Source: Candidatus Gastranaerophilales bacterium (GTDB lineage Bacteria; Cyanobacteriota; Vampirovibrionia; Gastranaerophilales; Gastranaerophilaceae). From it: a DNA stretch of 36,407 bases. The DNA is taken from NCBI GenBank assembly GCA_944326125.1, contig CALVCR010000066.1, positions 1-36,407 of the forward strand, given 5' to 3'. This document shows, piece by piece, positions 7,555 through 17,600 of the stretch. Each line of letters opens with the position of its first letter. Positions within the stretch are counted from its first letter, which is position 1. Made by a program: the position numbers and the translations under genes. The notes under the pieces were generated by a model. That model was not told the DNA's origin. It ran no database searches and saw only the letters and a list, made by a program, of their open reading frames with translations.

Positions 7555-10113
7555 ATGAGAATTTTAGAAGTAAGAGACGGTTTTATAAAATTTGAATCCG
7601 GAGAAAAGATTTCACTATCATCATTTATTCTTGTTAACGGATTTGACAAACAATATATAGCACAGGTTATTCAGGTAAAAAAATCCGGCGAAAACCTCAT
7701 TGCTTATGCAAAAATATTATTTTTGTATGACGGAACCCTCAGAAACTATGATAAATCTCTTCCTGATAAGAATTCCGAGATTTCAGAATTTACAGCTGAC
7801 ATTCTAAGTAATTCTCTCATCTCAACAAACCCTGTTATAGCAGGAAGATTCTTTGATAAAAGTATTGATATTCCTATTGATAAAGAATGCTTTAACAAAA
7901 AGACACTTGTATGTGTCGACAAACCGCATTCTAATAACATTATTTTATCTAACCTTGCACGGCAATTCAAAGCTTACGGAAGAGTTATCGTCATTGATAT
8001 GCTTGGAGTTGCAGAGGGAAAGAAATTCACTGCCGGAGTTGACTTTAGTTTGCCTTTAAACCTTGAAGGATTGTCTTTTATGTATGAAGACTGTCTGAAC
8101 GATACGACACCGGAAAGTAAGGCAATGATAAAAGAAATCTTCCTTGATCTGGGAGAATATGCTAAAACTGTACCATTTTTACCATTTAGCGCTCTTAAAA
8201 CCGTAGTCGATGATTTAGTTGACAAATCTCATATATTTAAGCTTCTTGTCTTAAAAAACAAACTCGCAAAATTTGATAAAGACGGCTGTTTTGCTAAAAC
8301 AAAAGCCGAAGCCGAAAACCTCGATAAAATTCTTGAATCAGACTTTGCAATCATTGATCTTTCAAAACTGGATTCAACATTCCAGAACAGATACCTGAGC
8401 TGTATTCTTTCTGCACTTGCAAAGCAAAAAGATTCCGTCCAGATATTTTTAGAAAGTTCAAATTTAATAAACAAGAAAAATATGAAAACCGTGCTGACAA
8501 ATGATGCTATATCAGCAGTGTTTATGACTCATTCCAAGTTCAAATATATTAACGAAATTAAAAACCTCTTTGATAACTTTATAATTGAACCTTCATTTAC
8601 GGCAAATCAGGTCTTCAATATTTATAACACCTTCCTAAACTCTATGCCAAATGATACATATCTTCTGGTAGGAGAAGGAACAAATTATATTCCGCTTGTA
8701 TCAAGCCTTGAAGAAATTACGACCGTTATAAAAACTAAAACGGAAGAAAGTCCTGCTATTGAAGTATCGAACGAAATTTCGGACGAAACAGAAGAATTAA
8801 CCGTCGAAGAACTGGAAAATGAGGTTACGGAAGAAATTGCAAAAGAAGAACTTGAATCTTCTGAAGAAGTTAACGTTCAACTTGAGCCGACGGCCGAAGC
8901 AATTGAAAAGAAATCCGATAATTTGATTGAAAAATTAACAGAAGAAGTTCAAAGTGCGGAAATTCCTGCTAACCTGAATCTCTTTGATGATGAATCAGAA
9001 AATACAGAGGCAGTGGTAAATTTAGGAGCAGAGGTAAATGCAAATATTGATGCTCCTGAAAATAACCTTAGTGAAGCTTCAACAGCACCGTATGGAGAAG
9101 TATTGCAAGAGGTAGTAATTGAAACAGAATCCGATACACCTGAAGATGTTGTACAGTCATCTGTCCCTGAAGCAGCTCAAGTTGTAGAAAATTTTGAAAC
9201 AAAAGTTCATCAGGATTCCGAAACGCTTGCTGAAGAGTCAGAAACTGAATCCTTACAGCCAGACGAAGCTACCCCTGTTGAAGAACTTGAACTTGATTTA
9301 CAGGATTCAGATATTGAACTGGCAGAACCTGTCATTGAAAATGTACCAGAAGACTCATTACCAGAAACTGAGCAGGCAGAAGAAATAACACTTCCTGAAG
9401 AAATTTCCGACCTCATCGATGAAGAACCGGAACAGAATCATGAAATACCTGCCTTAAAAGAATTTGAAGAAGACTCAAGCGAAACCACCGTAATACCTAT
9501 TAATGAAGATAACAGTGAGCTTGATGAGCTAATAGAACTTGATCCTGATTCTGAAACGGACGAAGAACCTATTCTGGTTGATCTTGGAGATGAAAGCGAA
9601 GAATTATCAGAAGAAGAACTTGATAAACAAATCGTTGAAGACGTAGACAAGGTCTTTACAACAATGAAAGAAGATGATGCCATATCTGATTCCGATTTAG
9701 ATTTTATAGATGAACTAAATGAAGAAAGCAATTCTGAAGGTCTTGAAGAACTTACCCCGTCTGAAGGGTTAGAAGAACTTCAGCCCATAGAAGACGAAAC
9801 TGATGATGACAGTTTCCTTGAACCGTTAGAAGAAGTAGGTAATAAACCTGAACCTGATGACAGCGGCGAAATTCTTGAAACAAGAAGCTCTTCAACACCA
9901 ATAGTTCCTGTATATGAGGCTGATATTCCTCCTGAAGATATGGTATCCAGCGACCCTATAGAGCAGGGGGATACAGTAACACACGCTAAATACGGGACTG
10001 GCGTAGTAGAAAAAATGATTAAATACGGAACAAAAACCCTGTATTCAATAAATTTTGATAATATCGGAAGGCGGCTGCTTGACCCGACATTAACAGAAAT
10101 TAAGAAAAGTTAA
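7555..10113 (+). CDS. Degenerate HerA-like ATPase domain with acidic linker and UvrD/PcrA-type Tudor end
   Basis: An 852-residue protein without a standard name. Residues 1-~390 look like the HerA/FtsK layout: a small beta-barrel, then a RecA-like fold. The P-loop position (117-130, TLVCVDKPHSNNII) lacks GxxGxGKS/T, so ATP hydrolysis is unlikely. Residues ~395-795 are a very acidic Glu/Asp/Ser/Thr-rich stretch, probably disordered, with small repeats such as SEGLEEL. The last ~50 residues (GDTVTHAKYGTGVVEK..., ending TEIKKS) match the Tudor-like domain at the C-terminus of UvrD/PcrA, known in PcrA to bind RNA polymerase. This hints at a transcription or repair accessory role; the assignment is by eye. 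AGAGG precedes the ATG. It diverges from the M16 operon. Confidence 0.75.
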   Translation: MRILEVRDGFIKFESGEKISLSSFILVNGFDKQYIAQVIQVKKSGENLIAYAKILFLYDGTLRNYDKSLPDKNSEISEFTADILSNSLISTNPVIAGRFFDKSIDIPIDKECFNKKTLVCVDKPHSNNIILSNLARQFKAYGRVIVIDMLGVAEGKKFTAGVDFSLPLNLEGLSFMYEDCLNDTTPESKAMIKEIFLDLGEYAKTVPFLPFSALKTVVDDLVDKSHIFKLLVLKNKLAKFDKDGCFAKTKAEAENLDKILESDFAIIDLSKLDSTFQNRYLSCILSALAKQKDSVQIFLESSNLINKKNMKTVLTNDAISAVFMTHSKFKYINEIKNLFDNFIIEPSFTANQVFNIYNTFLNSMPNDTYLLVGEGTNYIPLVSSLEEITTVIKTKTEESPAIEVSNEISDETEELTVEELENEVTEEIAKEELESSEEVNVQLEPTAEAIEKKSDNLIEKLTEEVQSAEIPANLNLFDDESENTEAVVNLGAEVNANIDAPENNLSEASTAPYGEVLQEVVIETESDTPEDVVQSSVPEAAQVVENFETKVHQDSETLAEESETESLQPDEATPVEELELDLQDSDIELAEPVIENVPEDSLPETEQAEEITLPEEISDLIDEEPEQNHEIPALKEFEEDSSETTVIPINEDNSELDELIELDPDSETDEEPILVDLGDESEELSEEELDKQIVEDVDKVFTTMKEDDAISDSDLDFIDELNEESNSEGLEELTPSEGLEELQPIEDETDDDSFLEPLEEVGNKPEPDDSGEILETRSSSTPIVPVYEADIPPEDMVSSDPIEQGDTVTHAKYGTGVVEKMIKYGTKTLYSINFDNIGRRLLDPTLTEIKKS

Positions 10114-10132
10114 CTAACAAAGACGCCTGCTC

Positions 10133-10161
10133 TTTACAAAATGTTTTTTTATTATTACAAT
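10133..10161 (+). promoter_or_regulatory. Promoter of rpsT
   Basis: TTTACA (10133-10138), 17 bases, TACAAT (10156-10161). The leader would be about 80 bases, ending in AAAGGA before the rpsT ATG. Confidence 0.7.
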
Positions 10162-10247
10162 AATTGTACTCACAATCCTCATGTGATAAACAGTTTAAAC
10201 AGGAGTCATTAACCTTTTAAATTGTTACAAGCGAAAGGAAATATAAA

Positions 10248-10514
10248 ATGGCAAATATTAAGTCAGCAAAGAAAAGAGTTCTTATTGCAGAAGCTAACAG
10301 ACAAAGAAACGTAGCTTTCAAAACTTCTATTAAATCAGCTGTAAAAAAAGCTTTATCTTTAGCAACTGATTCTGATAAAGAAGCTTTGAATTTAGCAATT
10401 TCAAAAGTTTATCAGTTATGCGACAAAGCCGTATCAAAAGGCATTTTGCACAAAAATACAGCTGCAAGAAAGAAATCAAGACTTGTTCTTGCTATTAAAA
10501 GAGCTCAACAGTAA
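10248..10514 (+). CDS. rpsT: 30S ribosomal protein S20
   Basis: An 88-residue, highly basic helical protein that binds 16S rRNA and helps assemble the small subunit. The start MANIKSAKKRV and the KGILHKNTAARKKSRL motif are diagnostic for S20. AAAGGA lies 8 bases before the ATG. It is monocistronic, between its own promoter and a strong hairpin terminator. Confidence 0.98.
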   Translation: MANIKSAKKRVLIAEANRQRNVAFKTSIKSAVKKALSLATDSDKEALNLAISKVYQLCDKAVSKGILHKNTAARKKSRLVLAIKRAQQ

Positions 10515-10530
10515 GCTTTGAGTAATTATT

Positions 10531-10569
10531 AAATAGAGGCGGAATTTCTTCGAAATTCCGCCTCTATTT
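10531..10569. terminator. Bidirectional terminator between rpsT and the radical SAM gene
   Basis: A perfect 18-bp stem (10531-10548 with 10552-10569) closes on a TTC loop. The A-rich and T-rich ends supply a U-run on either strand. It serves rpsT (+) and the convergent radical SAM gene (-), whose stop codon begins at the next base. Confidence 0.92.
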
Positions 10570-11967
10570 TTATCTTTCCTGCAAAATTAAACTTATTCCT
10601 GCTTTAAAATAATTCTTGAATTCAGCAAAAGATCTCAGAGAAAATAATGTTTTTAAAATAAATTTTGGTCTCAGGTAGAACCTGCGCACCGCAGATTTAT
10701 GAATCTCCAAAATTCTTTCTTTTGATAAGTCGTGAGATCGTACCGCCGGAACAAAATATGCCCCGTCAAAATTCAAGCCGTCTTCTGCAAGCTTGTTCAC
10801 TAAAGCATAGGCAAAAAACTTTGTTCCCGGAAGCGGTGTCGCAGTATAAAAACTTACAAAGTTGCTATCCAATTCAATTGCAAATTTTATAGTCTCTTCT
10901 GCTGTTTTTTCAGTTTCCCATGGAAGCCCCAGCACAAAATAGTTATAAATTTTAATTTTATTTTTCTTTAAAACTCTAACAGTATTTCTAATATTATCAA
11001 GAGTTATTTTCTTCCCTATATTATTTAAGATTTCCTGAGAACCGCTCTCTACGCCAATACTGACAAGCCTGCATCCTGACTTGTACATCATAGATGCCAT
11101 TTCATCATCCATCGTATCAGCCCTTGTATTAGCTGACCAGGTAATTTTTAAACCGCTGTCGATAATTTTTTTGCACAAATCAAGAGTCCAGTCTCTGTCA
11201 ATATTAAAAATATCTGACCAGAAAAGAAAATTCCTGATATTATACTTTTCAACACACTCTTTAATCTCTGCAATAATATTCTCTGCAGAACGTTTACGTA
11301 CTTTTACCCCGGAGACCGGAGACGCAAGGCAGAAAAAGCAGTGAAAAGGACATCCTCTGGAAACCTTTATAACTGCCTGAACTTTGCCGTTATCCGGCCT
11401 TTTGTAAATTGAATTATCTACCAGATGTCTTGCAGGGAAAGGAAGCGAATCCAAATCTTCGTTAAACGGTCTCGGCTCATTCTTTACCCCTTGGAAGTTT
11501 TCAGTGTAGCAAATACCCAGAATTTCGTTATCAGGAACCCCTTCCAAAATTTCTTTGAGCGTAAGTTCAGGTTCCCCCATAATGACATAGTCAATATAAG
11601 GGTGTTCATAAATTACGTTAGTATTATATGTAAGAAACGGAGCACCTTTTACTATAGTTGTACAGGAAGGATGCTTCTCCTTTATTCTCTTGACCGCTTC
11701 CATATCTGATTTAAAAGTAGGAGTAGCGATATTTGCAACAACATAATCCGGCTTAAACTCCAGTATGTCTTTATCTAAGTTTCCACCGAGGCTGTAATCT
11801 TTAATCTTTGCTTCAAAACCTAATTGCTCTGCTATCGCTGCCAGATACATTAAATCCGTAGGAGGGAGCGGCGGAATAACAAGAAGTTCTTTAGTAGGCT
11901 GCTGGCAACGATCTTCTCTGTTCATAACCGGTGACGGGGGATAAATCAAAAAGATTCTTTTAGACAT
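10570..11967 (-). CDS. B12-type-domain radical SAM enzyme, substrate unknown
   Basis: A 465-residue protein. Residues 1-~145 form a Rossmann-like cobalamin-binding domain (LIYPPSPV near the start, IDYVIMGEPELTL at 125-137). The classic DxHxxG cobalamin motif is not visible, as in many BchE-like members. Residues ~195-400 form the radical SAM barrel with the 4Fe-4S cysteines C206, C210 and C213 (SRGCPFHCFFC) and a GVESGSQEIL stretch typical of the family. The enzyme would make a 5'-deoxyadenosyl radical and modify a lipid, cofactor or other molecule; the sequence does not say which. It follows the MFS gene by 17 bases, with AGGAG upstream, so the two are likely co-transcribed. Confidence 0.88.
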   Translation of the reverse strand: MSKRIFLIYPPSPVMNREDRCQQPTKELLVIPPLPPTDLMYLAAIAEQLGFEAKIKDYSLGGNLDKDILEFKPDYVVANIATPTFKSDMEAVKRIKEKHPSCTTIVKGAPFLTYNTNVIYEHPYIDYVIMGEPELTLKEILEGVPDNEILGICYTENFQGVKNEPRPFNEDLDSLPFPARHLVDNSIYKRPDNGKVQAVIKVSRGCPFHCFFCLASPVSGVKVRKRSAENIIAEIKECVEKYNIRNFLFWSDIFNIDRDWTLDLCKKIIDSGLKITWSANTRADTMDDEMASMMYKSGCRLVSIGVESGSQEILNNIGKKITLDNIRNTVRVLKKNKIKIYNYFVLGLPWETEKTAEETIKFAIELDSNFVSFYTATPLPGTKFFAYALVNKLAEDGLNFDGAYFVPAVRSHDLSKERILEIHKSAVRRFYLRPKFILKTLFSLRSFAEFKNYFKAGISLILQER

Positions 11968-11984
11968 CCTATATCATCTCCTAA

Positions 11985-13367
11985 CTATGAATTTTGAGGA
12001 ATTGTTTTTTCTTTAACCTTTGAGGCAACGATAGAAGCTGCAATTAAGCATATTGCACCGACTGCAAAGGTATATTCCCAATGATAATTCACACCCTCAT
12101 CCATTATAAACATACTCTTGTTGATTAACCATGAAACCAGAGTACATACAAATACCTGAGGACCTGCGATAAAAATATTAAATATACCCATCACTGAGCC
12201 TTCCGTACCGGGTTTAATAAACTGAGAAAGCATTGCAAACGGAAGCGCACAAATACTTGCCCAGCCGATACCTGATATTGCCATAAACAAAGCAATAAGC
12301 TTTGGATTAACAGTGACAGCCATTCCGATATAAGCAGCCGCCATAGAAAGCATTGATATAATATGAACCTTCTTATTCCCGAATTTTACTGATAAAACCC
12401 CAATTGGGATAGCAACGAGGAAACAAACAAGGTTAAATATTGCAAAACATACTGATGAAAAATTTGTCCCGGCAAGAACAGCACTGTCATAAGCGGCTTT
12501 CATAGTCTCGTGAACATCAGATAAATCAGGCACCGCAAATACTGTATGAACTGCATACTGGGTAAAATACATCATCATACACATAGTTCCTATCCAGGTG
12601 AAGAATTGCATCCAGCAAATTTTACCGACTTCGGGAGAAAGAGCAAAGAAATCTTTCAAAGATTTAATTATATCAAATTTTTCATCATTTTTTGTTTCAT
12701 TGCTCACAGGATTGGTTCGTTCCTGTATTGCCAAACAAGTCCATAGCATACCGAGAGAGAATGCCAGCGCAGCCATAATAAATTGAGCATTGATTGGCAT
12801 TTGATAATTAAACGCCCATTTTAAGAAAGGTGCAGCACCGGCTGCGAATACAGATCCAAGCCCAATCGCAAGACTTATATACGAATTTGCTATAGAATGC
12901 TGTTCAGGTGGTACGACATCCGGAACAAGAGCTCTATAAGGGCCTTGAGCAATATTAACGCAAGCATCCAAAATCCAAATCATAATAGCTGCGAATAATA
13001 AAGCTGACCAAGCAGGAAGCTGAACATGCAAAACACTTGAAATCCAATCCGTTATTGGAGAAGAATTTGGAAGAGCCCAGAGTGCGACAGCAGAAAGGAG
13101 TGCGCCGCCCAAAAGATAAGGTCTTCTTCTACCGAAAACAGTTCTGGTTTTATCGCTCAATGCACCTATTAACGGTTGAACAACCATGCCGGTAAAAGGT
13201 CCTGCCAGCCAAATTAAACCAAATAGGAAGGGTGATGCACCGAGCTCTTCAGTTACAGGGCCGGACAAAATAATTCTCATCTGCCAGGCAAACTGGAGTC
13301 CGAAAAAACCTATAGCAAAGCTGATAAACTTTGCGGTAGTAAATTTTTTAAGTGCATTCTCTTCCAT
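11985..13367 (-). CDS. MFS transporter, SLC45/GPH-like sugar symporter type
   Basis: About 460 residues and 12 predicted membrane segments in the inner membrane. The first cytoplasmic loop reads GALSDKTRTVFGRRRPYLL, close to the signature of sucrose/maltose symporters (SLC45, plant SUT and bacterial relatives), so a disaccharide or glycoside is a fair guess. I start at ATG 13367 because GGGGAAAAG lies just before it. A second ATG at 13385 has no ribosome site and would add six residues. It lies between rph and a radical SAM gene on the same strand; context does not reveal the substrate. Confidence 0.85.
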   Translation of the reverse strand: MEENALKKFTTAKFISFAIGFFGLQFAWQMRIILSGPVTEELGASPFLFGLIWLAGPFTGMVVQPLIGALSDKTRTVFGRRRPYLLGGALLSAVALWALPNSSPITDWISSVLHVQLPAWSALLFAAIMIWILDACVNIAQGPYRALVPDVVPPEQHSIANSYISLAIGLGSVFAAGAAPFLKWAFNYQMPINAQFIMAALAFSLGMLWTCLAIQERTNPVSNETKNDEKFDIIKSLKDFFALSPEVGKICWMQFFTWIGTMCMMMYFTQYAVHTVFAVPDLSDVHETMKAAYDSAVLAGTNFSSVCFAIFNLVCFLVAIPIGVLSVKFGNKKVHIISMLSMAAAYIGMAVTVNPKLIALFMAISGIGWASICALPFAMLSQFIKPGTEGSVMGIFNIFIAGPQVFVCTLVSWLINKSMFIMDEGVNYHWEYTFAVGAICLIAASIVASKVKEKTIPQNS

Positions 13368-13432
13368 TAACTTTTCCCCACACATTCTATATTACAAGTT
13401 TACAGGCAACATAAAAGCCCGTCAACAAGCAG

Positions 13433-14128
13433 CTAATACATTCCAATAATTTTATCTATGCCTGATTTTGCGACGGCAAATAGTTCAAGCATCTTTTCAT
13501 ACTCGTAAGGTTCACCTTCTGAAGTTGTCTGAAAATCTACAATCTTACCGCTTTTGGTCAACACTACATTTGAATCCACTCTTGCATGAGAATCTTCTTC
13601 ATAATTCAAATCCAGTTTAATTTCACCGTCAACTATACCTATTGAAACAGCACCGACTGGCTCAATAATAGGATTTTCAGCCAAGTCTCCGGAGTCAATA
13701 AGCTTATTAACAGCATCCCTGAGAGCAAGAAACCCTCCGCAAATACTTGCTGTTCTTGTGCCTCCATCTGCCTGAATAACATCCGCATCAATCGTTATTG
13801 TCATTTTAGGCATCTTACTTAAGTCAACGCAAGCCCTCAAACTTCTGCCAATAAGTCTTTGAATCTCATGTGTTCTACCCGAAACCTTTTCTCTTTCTCT
13901 TCTGCATCTTGTATTTGTAGAAGCAGGAAGAAGAGAATACTCCGCAGTTACCCAGCCCCTTTCATCATCTTCCGCCATCCACTTAGGCTTTTTCAAATCA
14001 ACAGACGCTGTTACTATAACTTTTGTATCCCCAAATTCAACCAATACAGATCCCAGAGCATGTTTAGTAAAATTATGGGTAAATTTTATATTCCTGAGCT
14101 GATTATTTTCTCTTCCGTCTACTCTCAT
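13433..14128 (-). CDS. rph: Ribonuclease PH
   Basis: A 231-residue phosphorolytic 3'-5' exoribonuclease that trims tRNA 3' ends; it forms a hexameric ring. Visible: MRVDGRENNQLR at the start, GRTHEIQRLIGRSLR (84-98), and DADVIQADGGTRTASI (114-129), which contains the phosphate-binding GTR. A strong ribosome site (AGGAGGGG) precedes the ATG. The MFS gene follows after about 65 bases. Confidence 0.97.
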   Translation of the reverse strand: MRVDGRENNQLRNIKFTHNFTKHALGSVLVEFGDTKVIVTASVDLKKPKWMAEDDERGWVTAEYSLLPASTNTRCRREREKVSGRTHEIQRLIGRSLRACVDLSKMPKMTITIDADVIQADGGTRTASICGGFLALRDAVNKLIDSGDLAENPIIEPVGAVSIGIVDGEIKLDLNYEEDSHARVDSNVVLTKSGKIVDFQTTSEGEPYEYEKMLELFAVAKSGIDKIIGMY

Positions 14129-14147
14129 ATAAACCCCTCCTGAAAAT

Positions 14148-14176
14148 ATTTTAACACAAAGACTACTCCATGTTGC
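14148..14176 (-). promoter_or_regulatory. Possible extended -10 promoter of rph
   Basis: On the minus strand TAAAAT (14153-14148) is preceded by TGT, an extended -10. A poor -35 (GCAACA, 14176-14171) stands 17 bases away. Confidence 0.4.
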
Positions 14177-14195
14177 GTATTTTATCAGAATTTAG

Positions 14196-14224
14196 TTGAC
14201 CGAGATAATAAATATATATAAAAT
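14196..14224 (+). promoter_or_regulatory. Promoter of the small gene before the giant FliD
   Basis: TTGACC (14196-14201), 17 bases, TAAAAT (14219-14224). Transcription would start near 14231, leaving a leader of about 47 bases with GGAGG at 14267-14271. Confidence 0.65.
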
Positions 14225-14277
14225 ATACATGTGTTTAAAACTAAACATACAGTATTGGGTTAAAATGGAGGTTAATT

Positions 14278-14574
14278 ATAGCAGAAGGTATTAGCTCATC
14301 AACAACCGGTGTTGATTATTTAAGTATGATTCAGAATGCAACAACTACAAATTCTTCTTCCACAGAAAATACTTCTGAAGAGGAAAAAACTACTGAAGAA
14401 ATCCTTTCAGAACTCAGACAAAGCAGCACGGCATCAACAATGACAGCACAACAAATTGCTGATGAATACGGTATTTCTCTCTCAAAAGCACAAGAAATTC
14501 TACAGGAACTTAACAACGACAGCAGCGAAGAAGAAACCATTCCTGAAAATTCAACTGTATCCTACATAGTATAA
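14278..14574 (+). CDS. Small Ser/Thr/Glu-rich protein with a helix-turn-helix-like segment; non-ATG start
   Basis: In frame from 14278 the product is 98 residues: an opening AEGISSSTTGVDYLSMI, a Thr/Ser/Glu-rich stretch, then TAQQIADEYGISLSKAQEIL, which resembles a helix-turn-helix or small helical hairpin, and an acidic tail. The function is unknown. A good promoter and GGAGG (14267-14271) point to a start at 14275-14280, where the codons are ATT and ATA. The first ATG (14326) is 55 bases past the ribosome site and has none of its own, so it would discard coding-like sequence. It lies tail to tail with the giant FliD gene. A possible relation to flagellar proteins is only positional. Confidence 0.6.
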   Translation: MAEGISSSTTGVDYLSMIQNATTTNSSSTENTSEEEKTTEEILSELRQSSTASTMTAQQIADEYGISLSKAQEILQELNNDSSEEETIPENSTVSYIV

Positions 14575-14631
14575 ATTCTTTTTTCATGATAGTTGCTACC
14601 ATCTTGGGGACGAGGTTTAATAACCAGCACT

Positions 14632-14645
14632 CCCCCGCCAGGGGG
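14632..14645. other. GC-rich hairpin between convergent genes
   Basis: CCCCC-GCCA-GGGGG forms a perfect short stem in the 92-base gap between the small gene and the giant FliD stop codon. There is no U-run on either side, so it is not a classic terminator. Its base composition contrasts with the AT-rich surroundings. Confidence 0.45.
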
Positions 14646-14666
14646 CAAGGGGTAAAATACTATAAT

Positions 14667-17600
14667 TTAGAAGCTGAGGAAAGAACTATATTGGTTTTGC
14701 ATATTAGCAATAAGTAAATCCATAGTCTGGAATTTTGCTTCTAAGCGGGTTCTATATCTTTCTACAGAACGAGTTTGTCTGGTAATTTTTTCATCAATTC
14801 TCTGAATCTGATCTGCGAAAGAAGAATCCGCCGAATCAAAATAACCTGTTACAGAAGCCAGAGTAGATTCAATAAGATTTTCTACTTTTGAAAGCACTCC
14901 AGGATTATCATCAGTACCTACCAGGAAGGATTTTAATTCTTCCGGATGTTCACCATATGCTTCAAGAAATTTTTCCCTATCGAAATACAGCATATCGACA
15001 TTTTCTGTATCAATATTTGTTCCGCTTGCAGCTTCTGATGATATACCGATTGCATCAAGATTTTTAAATGTACTGTTTCCGGATAAAGAACTTGTCATCA
15101 AGCTTCTTAATTGCGTTCTAATAAGTTTAAGAGTCGTCTCACCATGCAAATCCCCTTCAATTGAAATTGCATCATTGACATTGGTCATAAGCTCATTGTA
15201 GGCATCTATAACATCTTCTATTGCGTCTGCGACTACTTCTTTATCCCTTTCAATAGTAAGAGTGACAGGCCCTTCCTCTGATACATCCTTAAGATTAATA
15301 GTAACACCCTCTATTCTTGAGATATCACTGGTAACAGTATTAGAGGTTGAAGTATATCTTGTGCCGTTTATAGTAAAACTTGCATTTGAACCAAGAGTCT
15401 GGTTCTCTACAGAAAGCCTTCTGACAGTTGAACCGTCAGGATTTATTTCAGTAGAAGTAAATCCCATAATATCGGTAAAGTTACTTGTTCCTGACTCTAT
15501 ATTAATAAGAGAAGAGCCTGTTGCACGGGATGTTATGACAAGTCGGCCGTCAATAGAATCCCAGTATGCAGTAGCATTTGCATCTTCACTTGAATTAATT
15601 TGCGAAATTAAATCGTTTACAGTCGTAGTATTGTCAATTGTAAATACTGCATTGCCAATGGTAAATGTACCTTCAGTTACATCACCGAGCCTGAATAGGC
15701 CTGATTCCATAATACGGGATGTAGCATTTACTTTATATAATTCTCTTGCACTTGTTATTGTGCCGTCTTCATTTTTGGTAAGACCGGCAACTGCAGAGAG
15801 GTTACTTGTATCTGTAGTAGTACCGATTTGCAGATCCCCTCCGTCATTTGCAAAGAAGGTCAGAATACCATTTTCAAATTTAACATCAACACCTTGAAGC
15901 GCAGAAGCAACTCTGGATCTGAATTCAGAGAATGTTTCTTCTGAATCTACTTGAACAACAGCTCTTTGACCATCTTTATATATAGTCAAGGACCCTGATG
16001 AAATATTCATCAAACTTAATTTTGTAGAATTATCAGCATAATTTGATACAGAGAGAGTTCTTTCTTCATAAGTTGTAACAGTCTGCATAACAGTATCAGA
16101 ACTTGCCGCATATCCGCCAAGATCATCATGGAATGTTAAATCAAGGTTCGTTACAAGGTTGGAAGAAGATGCTGCCGTATTAATACTTATCTCGTCAAAA
16201 CCGCTCTGAATAGTAAATACACCCTCAGAAACTGAAGCCGTAATACCTGCTGTTTCTAATTTATCTATTAGTGATCCTATCGTATCATCGGCTGTGATAT
16301 TTATTGTTTTTGCTTCACCATTAACATTCAATACAAGTGTACCTTCTGATTTAAGCTTAGAGCCGCCCCAATCTTTATCAAGGTCACTTAATAGGGTATC
16401 TTCATTAATTAAATCTGTTGACGTTGTTGTAACAGTTTCCGTCAGAGAAGCATTATAATTATAAGATGTATCCATACCATTAGGGAACAATACATCAACA
16501 ATATTAGATGCATTCAATACAGAATTTGATTTAGCTACATAAGAATCGCCATTGCCAAGAATTTTTAATGATGATTTGCCGTCTTGTATATTCAGACTTG
16601 CCTGAATACCAAATTGCTGAAGAGTCTGTATAAATGAATCCAGAGTATCATCTGCAGAAACCATCGCAGTATATCTTACACCATTATTATAAATATAATA
16701 TTCACCGGAAGTTATGCCGAGTTCAGAGAGCTTAGTATCACGCGTAACTGCTGTTTCTATAGTAGAAATTTCTATTTTATCAAGATCAGAGCTTTCGTAT
16801 ATATTTGTCTTAATCCAGTTAGCAGAATCGATACCCAGTATTTCAAGGGCATTTGAAGCTTTTTCTGAACCTGTGTAATTTTCAAGCGTAATATTACCGT
16901 TAGCACTGACTACCAGACTTCCATTTTGGTCAAGACCTGCATTGAAGCCATATGCATTGAGTTTACTAATCAAAGATCCTATAGTCTCATCCACTGAAAG
17001 CGAAATATTTGTTTTTACACCATTATTATTAACAGTAATAAAACCTTCTTCATAATTTATACCGTCAATATTAGCGAATTTAGTATCATTTGTAATATTC
17101 TGAACAGACTCTACTTTTGATTTTAAAGCATCCGAAGTATAGGTATTAATATACTTCCAGTCAGGGAAAAGCGTATCAACAATATTTGAGTTACTGCCGC
17201 TTGTTTGAGCAGTTTCAATATAAGAATTATTTCTGCCGCTTATAGAAATCGAGCCGTCAGAACCAAGACTTGCAGTAATTCCGTGAGCATTTAATGTAGC
17301 CAGAAAGTCTGCAACTGTAGTATCTGCAGTAATTGTTTCCGTGAGACGAACACCGTTTTCATATATATAATAAGCGCCTGTAGTAATACCGAGGAGAGCA
17401 CCGTCTGAACCGCGTAAATCTACCAATTTTGCATCGGAAGTTATAACACCTTCATTATTTATTTGTTCCTTAAGCGGGTCAGAAACAGTGTCATAGCTTG
17501 TAGACCAGTCGTTCGATATATTTAACTTATCAAGGATATTAGAAACATTGGATGTAAGGCCATCTGTTGTAAGATAACTGTTATTATTGCCATTGAAGTA

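Noticed and set aside
14632-14645. The GC hairpin as a terminator for either convergent gene
   Set aside because: There is no T-run after the stem on either strand, so I list it only as a structure of unknown role.
15262-15897. A 211-codon open frame on the plus strand inside giant FliD paralogue 1
   Set aside because: It is antisense to clearly coding FliD C-domain sequence, is Val/Ser/Leu-rich as expected from the reverse of Thr/Asp-rich codons, and has no ribosome site or motif.
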